Shown here: positions 45,031 to 56,134 of the stretch, piece by piece | Position numbering within the stretch: position 1 is the first letter of the stretch | Layout of the letters: each line of letters starts with the position of its first letter | Origin: Limnanthes douglasii subsp. nivea | Lineage: Eukaryota > Streptophyta > Magnoliopsida > Brassicales > Limnanthaceae | Length of the DNA stretch: 64,000 bases | NCBI GenBank assembly: GCA_036936605.1 | Contig: JAUPFV010000005.1 | Coordinates: 233,273,770 to 233,337,769 of the forward strand | Direction of reading: 5' to 3' | Notes under the pieces: generated by a model | Databases searched by the model: none | What the model was told of the DNA's origin: nothing | The model's input: the letters and a program-made list of their open reading frames with translations, nothing else | Program-made: the position numbers and the translations under genes

Positions 45031-46850
45031 AACATAATGAGACCCCTAAAATTTATCACTATCAAGACTAAAAATGACGCTTTTAATTTTTACGTAAGTA
45101 ACATAACAAAACATCAAATACCTATCTTAGGTGTTAACTTTTATAAAAATAAGCGAGGAGACTCTAATGAGGAGAATCGAACGAGGCCTGAGTATCCAAG
45201 AAGATATCTATACATAAGAAATGTAAAAATAGTTGACCAAGAAGCTTTCCAACCTGTTTGGGTAAGTGGCAATGTCTCTATTACCTTTATGTTACTGCTA
45301 GAGAGTAGGACTATTTTTATCTTAAAATATGTTTATTAATACTATTATAAAAGAACTTTATGTTACAGTATCCAAGCTTGAGCTAAGTCTATTTATATTT
45401 TTGTTTATAAAAGTATTTCTCAGCACGACTGAGAGATATAAAAGTAGAAGATGCAACAATGTCACCCGAGACTAGAAAAGATTCATAGGGTTTATCAGCT
45501 TGAAGATATTAGGCTGAGAAAAATATGATTTTTGGGAATTATACACCCTTGAGCCGATATCACAATATTCTATATGATTGAGGTCCTTGAGGGAAAATTT
45601 AAGCTGAGGGAGCTTATGGGTAACCAGTCTCATACCATGAGCTGATTAGAAGATTCAAATAAGATACTATATCATTGTATGATGTGTGGGCTACCACATG
45701 TTAGGGTACTTGTATTTAGAGTTACATTAGAGTGATCTGAGTAGTGGAAAACCTAAAATGAGAAATAGACATGAGGAATGAATCATCTTATTCAATGTTA
45801 ACAATGACTCAGTTAGTTCTAGAAGCAATGGGGTTTAATGGATTTTTGTTGCTATAACCTTAATGGAAAAAAAAATGAAAATCACGATGAAGGAGTTTAG
45901 TTCCTTAAGATAATCCCAAAAAATAAGACTAGAAATGATGAAAAGTTATTTTTTTAATCAATGAATCAACCTTTGTTACCATGATTAGAGCTGCCATTTA
46001 TAGTTGATGAAATCATAATATTCTTAGGTGAGTTCGGAAGCAGAAATCTTCGTACGAGAGTGATTGTCTAAGAAATGTTTTTATAAAGTGACACTAATTG
46101 TAAGATTAATTTTTTTGTAGAGAGAGAAAGAGACAAAATGAATAAATGTAGCAATAATTGACTAATCATTGGCCCTCTTCCCAAAAATGGAATGTCCTTT
46201 ATATTATACATGAGGTGGATAATAAAATTTCATAATTACCACCGTTAAAGTGGATTTCTCACCCCACTCCTTTACTATTTACAGACAAGTTTTTTTGGGG
46301 TATATCACTCAACCCCTCTATTTCTTATGTTTGCTTTACTTGGGTCCTTAATCATCAAATATACACATTTAGTCATTATACTTTACATAATTAACCCTAA
46401 TATTCCTTGTATTTTCCTTCCCTTATCAGTAACCCCCCCTCCCCTCTCAGTCCTCATGGAGATATCTCAGTGAGGACTGCAGTTATTCTTCAAACCTCCT
46501 CTCATTTTATAACACTCGAACCTTGTTTATAGCCAGTCTTGGATAATATGGCTTTGTTGGTTGTGCCTTATGTATAAATTATTTAGGTGTCGCCCTTCGG
46601 ATTATATGGTTCAAAACTTGTTAAGTTATGACCTTACCCTTGGCAATGATGACCTCACCTAAGTCATCATTTGTTTTGAGCTCGTCTGCCTCTGTCTAGC
46701 CGTTATAGAGTCAGAGATATTTTAGATGATGAGGTCACTTCTGGCCACATATCACATCCCTACCATAGCCTACCAGGGCGTTGTTTGAAGAAATTTGTGA
46801 GAGGGGAATAGTGTCAAAACTTCTTTAACATTTTGCCTTCTGCCCTCTTT
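45031..46850. other. spacer, no gene recognised
   Basis: A 100-codon plus frame (45037-45339) shows no family signature and no codon pattern suggesting selection. A C-rich run lies at 46432-46445. The 3' LTR of copy B should lie in 46260-46850 but could not be delimited. Confidence 0.4.
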
Positions 46851-46853
46851 CAC

Positions 46854-46860
46854 TATAAAT
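46854..46860 (+). promoter_or_regulatory. TATA-like box of copy B antisense gene
   Basis: TATAAAT 70 bp upstream of the ATG at 46924, the same relative place as in copies A and C. Confidence 0.55.
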
Positions 46861-46923
46861 ACCCACTTCCACCCTTAGTTGTAGATTTACACCCTTTGAT
46901 ACTTCTTTAATATTGAGCCGAGA

Positions 46924-49880
46924 ATGTCTATTCTAGAGAGAGACAATTTCAATCCCAAATTCCCTCCTTGCTTTTTCATTCCTGAGGAGTTCGTCAATCT
47001 TGAAAGATATAAGATTTGGAGGTGGTTTAATATCTCAAATAAAATTGTTGCTCGCAGACCTTCTGGAGGAAGAGGGCATCCCACACCTGCAGATATCTTG
47101 GAATCAAACTTTCACAACAACTAGTCCCCCATTCGAGAACGTTTCTTTCCTACTACTCAGCCCCCCGGTCAAGCTTTTTTTTAGTGATAACAAGGTTGAC
47201 CCTTCGTCGCCTGATCCTGCTTCTAAAACTTCTCCCTTCTTAACCATGGGTAATAAAAAGGGAAAGTTATCTAAAGTAAATGCAGGGGAACGCATTAAAA
47301 AGAATAGGTCCCCCGATCCACCTGCAAAATCTATTCGAGTAAAAATCTCCTCTTCTTATGCGACCCCTCAAGTTACTCTGTAGGGGTCCCCACAAACAAC
47401 CCCAAAAGTGAGTCCCAGGAAGTCTTTGACAAAGGGTGTTCATTTAGAACCGGTTTTGAAGTCTATCCATGAAATCCGACAGAGAGCTTTACTTGATGAT
47501 CCAGACAGTGATCACGAACAACCTCATGTGGTAATGGTTGAGGCAGAACCCTTACAAGTTATACCTGCTGCGATTCCTCCCACAGACCATTTGTGCCAAG
47601 ACAAGGTCTCTCTTTTCTTCCCCCGTAAATTACCAATAATCCACCCTCTTGGAGTGGAAAAACTTCCATGGTGAAGAAAGACAAAAATAAAAAGAAATGC
47701 ACTACAGATCTGCCCTCGAACATCGAAGATTTTGTATGTGATAACCTTCAGGATATTGAGGCCAAGAATCTACTTGCCCTTTATAGAGTGAAGTACAAAT
47801 AATTTTATCCGACCGAGCAGGTAAAGCTAAGGGATCGGTGGGATTACATGGGAACATCACAATTTGGTTTCCCACCATGGGAGAAATCCCGCTGTCTGTT
47901 TGCAATCATGAGCTGATCCTTTATACTGAGTTTATGAACTAGGGCCTTCGTTTACCCGTGGATCCCGCTCTAGTAGAATACTTCACCCTCATCGGACTTT
48001 GTCCCTCACAAGCTGGCGCCAACATGTGGTATACACTCGTGGCCTGCATCATGTCCTCCAGACTTTCTGAAATAGACTTTTTATTGGAGCGGCTTATTCT
48101 CCATTTCAGGTGTGGCTAATAACTCTCAGTACCCTTTTTACTCTCTTGGTTTTGCAAGACATTTTAAGGTGATCAAATATTTCTTAGAGCCTGACAAGAA
48201 GTGGAAGAAACAATTCGTCTTTCTCCAGGGTATGGCAAACTCGCTTTGAAAGCTCTGACAACCTTTCCCATTGGTTAACTTTGAAGTGGTCTGGCAGGGT
48301 ACGTATTCTTACATAGTTTTTTTTGTTAGTTAAAGTTAGATAGTGCTAAAATACTTCTTTTAAACTGATATGAAGGGGATTCTCAAGCCTTTTAAAAGTC
48401 ACGCAAAAGCTTCGAAAGACATCTTTGTGAAGTTAAGCATCTGCGCAGGTGAACATTGGGATCATAAATTCTATCAGAGTTTTCTACCGATGAATTTTGT
48501 GAAAACAATCTTTGGAGGTGTGAGCTTGGAGAGAAAAGGTCCATGTCCGATCTCATATTGCCTCCCCCAAATGATACTATCCTCAAACGCTTGAAATGCT
48601 TGGACAACGCAATTGACCTTCATACCCAAGCTCGGGCTATGCGTCACCAGGATGTTGAAAAACTCGAAGAAGGTGGTGAAGGAACCGAAGAGGATGCAGC
48701 GTCAGAGAGTGATTCTACTGAAGATCATGGAGTTGGAACACAAGGAGATCACCAGGATGAGACTCAAGAAGAGAGGCCATCAAAATTTCAGCAAGAGCAA
48801 CCAGTGCCCCCCAGACAAGTCCTCTGATAAAAGCTCATGAAGAAGAGCTGAGGGATGCTGATAATTCTGTTGAGTTGAGGCCAACTTGGAGAGCTGGAAC
48901 TGTGAGACCAAAATGACTTACTGTTGAAGAAAAGCAAAAGAAATTGGTTGATAGTGAAGGAGAAAGTGACAACACAACTTGTCCAGGATTGCCTCCAATA
49001 AACAAAGTTGTCATAGTCGACTCGGACTTCGGGGAAGAATTTTCCCTTCAAAAAAAAACAAACCACATGTCAAGAAGAAAACTTTGAGGAAGGTACATAC
49101 CTCTCCCCTGACTCAACTTACTTTGATGTTTACGAAAACGATTTTGTTGCCAATGAGCTAAAACAAATTATCCATATTGATGCTCTCCTCGAACGGAAAG
49201 CCAATTGCCAGGATCGTTACAAAAATGAAGTCCTTCAATAAACAGATGAAGTAAAGACATTGACCTCCGAGGCGACTTAATTGAAGCAAAAGGTGAAAAA
49301 CTTGACAGATGAGCTTGCCAAGAAAACAGAGGTATCATCCTAACCGAAAAAGGTTGAACACGAACTTTCCAAGGACAAGAAGACGTCTGCTGATTGTTTG
49401 ATTAAAATTACTTCCTTGGAGAATTCCCTTTCCAAAGAGGGGAAAATGTTCGACGACGAATGAGAACGGTTTATTACTAGAGACACCGAACGAGACACTC
49501 TGGTTGATGGCCCGATCGAGTCTTGCACGAAGACTAGAATATACTTTGAAAATTTTGTTGTGGATCTTAAGAAGTTGTCGAAGGAGAATGAATCCCTGAA
49601 GAAACACTTTGAAGCTGAAGAGAAAAAACGTCTCGATGCATACGCGGCCGATATTGTCTCTCGCCTTGAAGATGCTAACATGAGGTCCCCTCTAGTGTTA
49701 GAGAAGCATGATAAATTTCCTGATCTAAAGTTAGGAAACCTTTGGTTATGAGTTATTGAAAAGCATTATCATGCGGGTATTTTCATGGAAGATTTGGAGG
49801 CCAGCAAAGACTCAAAAAGTTCTTCCTCGGAATCTGGTTCCCTGGAAGGCAGCAAGAAAACTTCTGCATCCTACTAGCAA
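46924..49880 (+). pseudogene. copy B antisense gene (Tat-type extra ORF)
   Basis: Start MSILERDNFNPKFPPCFFIP. After a frameshift, Ser/Pro/Lys-rich parts. At 47900-48060 the domain shared with A and C appears in wording such as VDPALVEYFTLIGLCPSQAG and WYTLVACIMSSRLSEIDF. A putative intron is at 48299-48375. Then LKPFKSHAKASKDIFVKL, an acidic region and a coiled coil (49200-49720: KKLSKENESLKKHFEAEEKK, DAYAADIVSRLEDANM). The tail KLGNLWL parallels NLGDLWTSVEYKD of copy C. Many stops. Confidence 0.75.
48299..48375 (+). other. putative intron of copy B antisense gene
   Basis: GTACGT donor after KWSGR and an acceptor-like ...GATATGAAG before GILKPF. Same place between the conserved domain and the downstream block as the introns of A and C; phase cannot be proven because flanking frames are decayed. 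Confidence 0.5.
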
Positions 49881-50470
49881 ATGTTGAATGTTCTTACCCT
49901 CGTTTTGTGAACTATTTTTATCCACAACCTGTTAAAATTTTTGTTATGTAAAACTACCTCCTACTGTGAGGATTTATGTTGTTGTCCTTTTCGAGCTTAT
50001 TACTTATGTAAAAAATGCCTTATGTTAAAATGTTCAACCTAAAACAACCCTTATCGGAAATAGGTATCATATCATGAAAACTTTTTAAAAATCCTTTCTC
50101 ACTCAATTTATTATCTTATGATTCAAAAAGATGAATTATTGTCCAAAATTCTTTGGAATATGTTTTGAGTTTAGAGACATGAAATTTCTTGTCCAAACTT
50201 CTTTGGAATGTGTTTTGAGTTCAATAAGATGATTTTTTTTGTCCAAACTTCTTTGGACTGTGTTTTGAGTTCAGAAAGATGAACTTTCTTGTATAAAATT
50301 CTTTAGAATGTATTTTGAGTTCAAAAGGATGAACTCCCTGCAAATCCTTTCAAGAAGTCAATGGAATTTTATGTAAGTCGACTATTAGGCACCTCATTAA
50401 AACCTTTCTGCACCCCCAGGGTATGAAATAGTATGCCACAAATAGTTACATAAAGTGCTAAAGGAAATAT
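49881..50470. other. convergent 3' region between copy B antisense gene and pol
   Basis: Holds a four-fold imperfect repeat of GTCCAAACTTCTTTGGA...TGTTTTGAGTTCA (50139-50335, period about 60 bp). The GGCACCTCATTAAAACC stretch (50390) matches the corresponding intergenic parts of copies A and C. No ORF. Confidence 0.6.
50139..50335 (+). repeat. imperfect tandem repeat, about four units of 60 bp
   Basis: Units begin TTGTCCAAAATTCTTTGGAA (about 50140), TTGTCCAAACTTCTTTGGAA (50190), TTGTCCAAACTTCTTTGGAC (50249) and TTGTATAAAATTCTTTAGAA (50291), each followed by TGTGTTTTGAGTTCA-like sequence. Confidence 0.7.
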
Positions 50471-50479
50471 TTACATATT

Positions 50480-50650
50480 TACATGTTTACTCTAAATAAA
50501 TCTTGAGGTTCTCAATGTTCCAAGGGTGGGGAAGATCTCTTCCTTCTTTATTTTTTAATCTATACGTCCTCGGTTTTATCTTTTTGGTTACCATGTATGG
50601 ACCTTCCCAATTGGGAGCTAATTTTCCCAATTGAATTGAAACATCGATTT
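50480..50650 (-). pseudogene. copy B integrase C-terminus
   Basis: Minus strand reads QLGKLAPNWEGPYMVTKKIK and PRTYRLKNKEGRDLPHPWNI with ENLKI, the counterpart of LAPN-EGPYVVIEKLKPGRYRL and NHPWNIEHL in copy A. Confidence 0.85.
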
Positions 50651-50689
50651 TATCTCCGAGGCTCTAGTTTCTTCTACTAGAATATGCTT

Positions 50690-51540
50690 CTCTATTTGAT
50701 CCAACAATGCTCCGAATGTCCTAGCATGTGTCTCCGCGACCTTATATTTCATTACGCCCGGTAGAAAACCCATTCAGAAAGCTGCCAACGCCACCTTATC
50801 TTCATAAAACTTCATATCCGTCTTAACCTGAATAAAATGTTTCGTATACTATTTTAAGCTTTCCCGACATTCTGTCTGCAGTAAATGATGGTATCCCCAT
50901 TCGCACAAAATTTCTTGCTACCAACTAATGCTGTCGGAACATACTCCAAAACTAATCAAATTTTTTAATACAGCCCTGAGGTAAACTATTATACCACTTG
51001 GATGCATTGTTCTTGAAGGTTTGGGAAAATACCATGCACAACAGTTGATCAACATCTTCATAATTGATCATAAAGTTCTTAAATTGTTCCATGCAATTAT
51101 CTGGATCTTGAGTCTCGTCGAACTTTTCTAACTTGGGAATATCGAACCACTAGGGCAGATGTCCAGATAAGATCTTCAGAGAGAGTGGAGATGCCCTCCA
51201 ATTATGTCCGAATGTGTAAGCACTCCCCTCAGACCTTCATTAGATGTCATATAGAGCCTTTCCTTGGCCGGAAAAGTAAATTTATTATTGATTCAGTAAT
51301 CTTGATTTTAACTGTCAGATTAAAGCTTCCTCCTTGGAGTTACATGTTCCAGTCGGACATCCTTGCTTTGTCGGGCTCGTCGAAATACAACTTTCTATTC
51401 CCATGATCATCTTTATTTCTCGACTCCTTCCTTCTCTGACTGGTCCGATGAGAGTATTACACATATTTAAATCTCTTTGCTTCCAATATGATTTATACTT
51501 GGCATCGGTGTCCGAGGATAACAATTAATCTGAGCTAAGA
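50690..51540 (-). pseudogene. copy B gag
   Basis: Minus strand: SPLSLKILSGHLP, FDIPKLEKFDETQDPDN, EQFKNFMINYEDVDQLLCM and SKWYNSLPQGCIKKFD, then FYEDKVALAAF and HARTFGALLDQIEKHILV. It parallels the gag core of copies A and C at roughly half the residues. Ends abruptly at the integrase join. Confidence 0.8.
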
Positions 51541-51815
51541 TTAAAAATACTCACTAGATTCCGATGGCTCATATCTTTGTTCCGATCTGAGCTAAGAGAA
51601 AAATACATCTTCATTCGTTGTCACTAATCCTCTAATGTCACTATTAGTAAAAAAAGGTTACGTTTGAATTTTATCTTTTAAATGAAAGTAATCACTTGTT
51701 GAAAGACCACGATCAAGCATAATAATATCCTCAACTCTTTTAATTATTTAGAGTGGGTATAACTCTAGGAGTTGTATAAATTTATTAATCCCTTGTCTTA
51801 TCATAAACAATTGTT
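51541..51815. other. spacer between copies B and C
   Basis: May contain 5' leader or LTR sequence of copy B; no feature recognised. Confidence 0.35.
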
Positions 51816-51820
51816 ATTGG

Positions 51821-52226
51821 TGATGTGGTTTATTTTCGTTTGAAGGTAATTTTGTCTAGAGTTTTTTGGAATTTTGAAGGTATTTAATGTTTGGATAGAA
51901 TGTAGAGGGAGAATTCAGCTGCCTGGTTGTATTTAATTTTCATTACCCTCATTTAATGAAGGTGGTTGTGTATTTATACTATCCTTGGGCTACATGGGCT
52001 TTCGGGTTGTGATAATGGATTCGGGTCAAATTTAAAGACCCATTAGTTTAAGTAAGCAAGTAATTAGCTTAGTCATGAAGTGATTAAGTTTTTAATACTT
52101 TAGTTCAGTCTGGACAGTTCAGTAAGTGGAAGTTGTCCGAATTTTCCCTGTCCGATTAGGTGGATGTTGTCTGAATTGCCCCTGTCCGGTTCTCATAAAG
52201 AGTGGTGACAAAATCTAGACTCATTA
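51821..52226 (-). repeat. copy C 3' LTR
   Basis: Near-identical to 61478-61887. Plus-strand reading starts TGATGTGG; the far end is TCATTA where the partner keeps TCATCA. Confidence 0.95.
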
Positions 52227-52240
52227 GTAGCCCTTTTTTA
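52227..52240 (-). other. copy C polypurine tract
   Basis: Minus strand TAAAAAAGGGCTAC abuts the 3' LTR, as in copy A. Confidence 0.75.
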
Positions 52241-52560
52241 GCTGGTGTTCAAAGGCCTTTGGCAAGACCTAAAAAATAGCCTGTAGCTAGTCACAGCCAT
52301 ATCCGAACAGATTTTCAAACTGTGTAATGGCTTTATCCGAACTGAAAAAGTTCTTAGAAACTAAACGATTTTTTGCCAGAGATCGTGGGACACGTGTCTC
52401 TCTCTGATTGTCCACATCAGCCGCTTTTTCCCTAGAACGACGCTCTCAGTTACTTCAAAAAGAAACCTCTTCATTTAATGAGCATAACATCAGCATCGTT
52501 TTTAATCATTGCAACCCTTTCAAATTCTCCTAGGTATCAAAGCATCTTTTGTATCTTTAC

Positions 52561-52569
52561 TATAAATTA
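52561..52569 (+). promoter_or_regulatory. TATA-like box of copy C antisense gene
   Basis: TATAAATTA 107 bp upstream of the antisense ATG, identical to the box in copy A. Confidence 0.6.
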
Positions 52570-52667
52570 GTCCCTTTTCTACTGTTTTACCATATTCATC
52601 ATCCTTGCTCTGCTAAACTTCAAAGCTTTCTCTCTAAAAAACAAACACTTTCTTTTGGTGTGAGTTT

Positions 52668-55623
52668 ATGTTCACAGCAAGAAACGCTTTAATAAAAGGT
52701 GGGTAACTCAATTTGTCAGGGTTAGAAAAAGCTCAAAACGTAGAACGAGAAAGGCGCCTTGCTGCAGGCCTCCCTGTTTCCCCTGTTGATAAATCAGAAA
52801 CACCAAGCCCAGAGCCTGACCGGGGTTCTTCTTCAACTAATAGCGTTAAACCTAGGAGGTTGTTCTAACCCAATCTTTCAACAATTGTTTCGGACTCATC
52901 GGTTCAGGAATCAGAGCCTACTGTTGAACCAGGACAGGTAGTCACCAGTTTTAAGAAACTTTCCCCATTCATTGCCATGGGATCGGATGCTGATGCCTCT
53001 CCAGAGAAGTTAGTAGATCGGAGAAGATGTCGCTTGGTGAAAGGGCAAGCTCCAAAAGGTACACCTTCCAAATCGAGGGCTAAAGATAGCAATACAGGGT
53101 CAGAAACACCCATTAAGATTCCTAAGGACAAGCTGTCCATCCTGGAATCATCTAGTTCAAGTCTCCAAAAAGAAAACGCTGCATCTGAGCCCTAACCGGA
53201 GTCCAGACTACAAGAAGCCAGTGATTTCCAACCATCCGGAGGGCCTGCTGAGCCAACCTCTAGCTCCCCTCACCCAAAAACAAATGATAACCTTTCCATG
53301 ATAATGGAATAAGTGATGGAGGATTCTATTGAAGAAGCTCCCTTTGAGTCCGAAGTCTCCGGGCAAACAAGTGAGGCTGTTGCTGCCAAGAAGGACAAAG
53401 GCAAGGAGAAACTATGCTTAAGGCATCCGGATTTGCCGGCGTGTCTTGTGGGAATAGTGGGACCTTGTTTCCACAAGGTAAGTGTCAAATACCTGCTAGC
53501 TTTCCATAATCTTAATTATGCTTTCATCAACAAAGCCGAACTGGGTCGGATGCGAACAAAATGGGGGATCCCGGAGAATGTCAAAATAAGAATTCCGGTG
53601 GATCCGGAGAGACCGATGAACTGCAAGCTCAATGAAATAGTTTTCTTCACTGAGCTCTGCAACTGGGGACTAAGGTTTTCTTTAGACCCGGAAATAGTCA
53701 AATACTTTCACCTCATCAAACTTTTCCCAAGCCAACTGAGCCCCAATGCACGGTACACTCTCATGTCCTGTATTTTAGCCTCCAGGCTCTCCGGAATTCC
53801 TTTTCCAATGGAGCAGTTTACAGTTGTGGCCAGCCTCTGCAGAAACCACCTTATTCCCTTATATCGCTTCAACATGGGTGATAATTACAAAATAGTGGAT
53901 GACCTGCTCGAGTCGGAAAGGAATTGGAAGACTCAATTCTTGTTTGTGAGTGGCGTCTGGGAGAATGGGAGGAATATTAAAACCGGTGTCAACCCGAGCC
54001 TCCTTACCAGCAGATGGCGAAGCAATGGTAAGAATCCCATCTCACATTCCCATCTTTATTTATCACAAATTTGTTTATCTGACTTGTCTCTTTTTTTTGT
54101 TTCTTGGTAGTGCTGCCTAAGGACTTCAGTGACTACTTGAAGGCTGGGCAGACCACTTGCACCAAGATAAATGCTTGGGCTGCTGAGAAGTGGGGGAATT
54201 TCTTCCACAATGCCTTTACTGGAGGCAATCTAACAAGGTCTTACCTTTGGAATACAACTGACCGGAGGGACTTGTCCTGGGAGGAGCTAACTACCCCACC
54301 CCTCCGAAAATAACCCTTAGGAGAACAGATGCACCGGATGCGTCGTTATATCTTCCTGGTAGAGCCAAAGCCCCAAGCAAGATGAAGGGCAAGAAAGGTA
54401 AAGGCAAGCAGAGTATGGTTGAAACCAATCCCACCGAAATGGAGGAAGTGGCCCCAACAAACCAAGAGGGGCCCGATCAAGGACAGATTGATGTCACTCT
54501 TTTACAAGTAGTGAAGGATGAAATTACTAGGGAAGTGGTAGGATCTCCAAAATCCTCAAAGGCTCCCAAGAAAGACAGGAAACGAGGAGCAGAAGGCAAA
54601 GACAGGGAGGCCAAGAAGAAGAAAACCTCCAAGGGTGACGAAATTTCCCTCCGGCCTCCGGAGCCTCTTCCTCCTGTTGACCCTACTGACCCTACTCAAG
54701 AAGAAGGCATCCTTGGTGACTTTCAAACCAGAGGGGGTGTAGGAGGGGATATGAGTATTGATGGTGTTGATATTAGTGGTCTTGAAGAGATTGGTCTTTA
54801 CTTTGAAAACCTCCGTAAGGATGATTTTGCTGGGCCTTACCTCCCCCCGAGTTCTTCGAACATTGTTACCTTCAATGGTAAGTCTTTCTGTGTCTCAAGT
54901 GAAAGAGATGTCATAACTCACTCTATATTAAGTAATATTCAGCCAGTGCTGAATTTGGAGAAGCAAGTACGAGGTCAGTCAGCCATTATTAATGCCCTTA
55001 ATTCTGACAAAGAGAAATTTTATGGCGACCTCCTTACTGCCAATCATAATGCTTATGTTTTGAAGAGGGAAAATGAGTTGAAGAAAAACCAGGAGGATTG
55101 GGCCACAAAGGTAGCCACTTTGGAAGACGCCATCAAATAACTTCGAACAAAGCAATCCGAGTTGGAGAGAGATCTCTCTTCTTCCAGAGAAGAGGTGAAG
55201 GCTAAGGACATGGTCATTCATACTTTAAACAATGACAAGATCTCTCTCGAGGACTCGGTGTCCAAGGCTGCCCAAGAAAAGGCTGATTTGCTAAGGGAGA
55301 AAGAGGCAAAAATCCAAGCTAGGATTGATGCTTATACCAACCAAGTGATAGACACTGAGGAAGAAAAGTTTTCCAAAGTGAAGTCGGACATGGTCTTGCT
55401 CTTTCATGAGAAATTTTCGAAGAGGAATCTGGGAGACTTATGGACTTCTGTAGAGTATAAAGACCTCCCCTTCCACACGATGGCTGATGGTGACAAGCAT
55501 GACTAATCCAGTGATGACAAAACTGATGAAGAAGAGACCACCAGGGAGAGTCCGGATGAGGAAAATGACGACCTCAAGAAGAAAACTAGTGAGGCTGAGC
55601 CATCTAAGAAAGCTGAGCCTTGA
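52668..55623 (+). pseudogene. copy C antisense gene (Tat-type extra ORF)
   Basis: Start MFTARNALIKGG, matching copy A, then a stop (52704) where copy A has tryptophan. In the same frame follow ERERRLAAGLPVSP, a Ser/Pro/Lys-rich part, MEDSIEEAPFESEVSG and a 240-residue conserved domain (GPCFHKVSVKYLLAFHNLNY, KWGIPENVKIRIPVDPE, DPEIVKYFHLIKLFPSQLSP, SRLSGIPFPMEQFTVVASLC, VDDLLESERNWKTQFLFVSG). Intron 54028-54110, then LPKDFSDYLKAGQTTCTK, a lysine-rich probable nuclear-localisation stretch (54560-54640), a coiled coil (54940-55350) and an acidic tail to 55623. The conserved part resembles the Pfam 'Putative gypsy type transposon' family. Biochemical role unknown. Confidence 0.87.
54028..54110 (+). 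other. intron of copy C antisense gene
   Basis: Donor ATG|GTAAGA, pyrimidine-rich tract, acceptor TTGGTAG|TG; 83 bp. Removal joins RWRSN to VLPKDFSDYL in frame, same phase as copy A. Confidence 0.87.
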
Positions 55624-56134
55624 AGTGTTAACTATATTTTTTTTAAAAATTTTGTGCAATCGAACCAAAGTCATTGGATGGCCAAGGTAATTTTTGTAAT
55701 TGTGTCCGGCTCCTGTACGGATAAACCTTTTCGTTTGAAAACTCAAAGTCCTTGGGTGGACAAGGAACTTTGTATGTTTTAATGGGTAGCTTTATTTTGC
55801 ACAACTCTTGCATTCTTTCATAGTTTTTCAATTTTGGTGGCTAATGTTTAAACAGCCCTTAGTTATTTCATAAGTATTCTAAAGTGAGAGTGTTTAAATT
55901 CTCCGATGACAAATGTTTAAGTAGTCATCACTCTTCCAATTTAATCCGGTATGTTTGAATAAAAATTTCACAATAAACTATTAAGTGAAAACACTCAGAA
56001 TTTTTAAGAAGGCATCAAATTATATCAAAAAGCTCGGACACCTCAATAAAACCTCCCCGCGCCACCAGAGTAGGAAAGAGTATGCCCCCAAATATTTACA
56101 TTAACTTTTAAACAAATAAATATTTACATAGTTC
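55624..56134. other. convergent 3' region between antisense gene and pol
   Basis: Non-coding. It resembles 33600-34080 of copy A in reverse (for example TAAACAGCCCTTAGTTATTT and the CCTCCCCGCGCCACC/GGTGGCACGTGG segment), so the downstream regions of the two convergent genes are conserved in the family. Confidence 0.7.

Larger units (their letters stand above)
46850..51540 (-). mobile_element. Tat-lineage Ty3/gypsy element, copy B (internally deleted)
   Basis: Same architecture as copies A and C but more diverged: antisense gene on the plus strand (46924-49880), then on the minus strand the integrase C-terminus (50480-50650) joined directly to gag (50690-51540). Protease, RT, both RNases H and the integrase core are missing. 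Neither LTR was found with confidence. Confidence 0.75.

Noticed and set aside
45037..45339. 100-codon plus-strand ORF as a possible small gene
   Set aside because: AT-rich, no recognisable motif, no neighbours supporting it and adjacent to a LINE relic; a chance frame is more likely.
50139..50335. CRISPR-like array
   Set aside because: Units are imperfect, contiguous tandem repeats with no unique spacers, in a plant retroelement.
52668..55623. Antisense gene as a captured host gene unrelated to the element
   Set aside because: The same gene with the same intron occurs in the same place in three separate copies, so it belongs to the element family.
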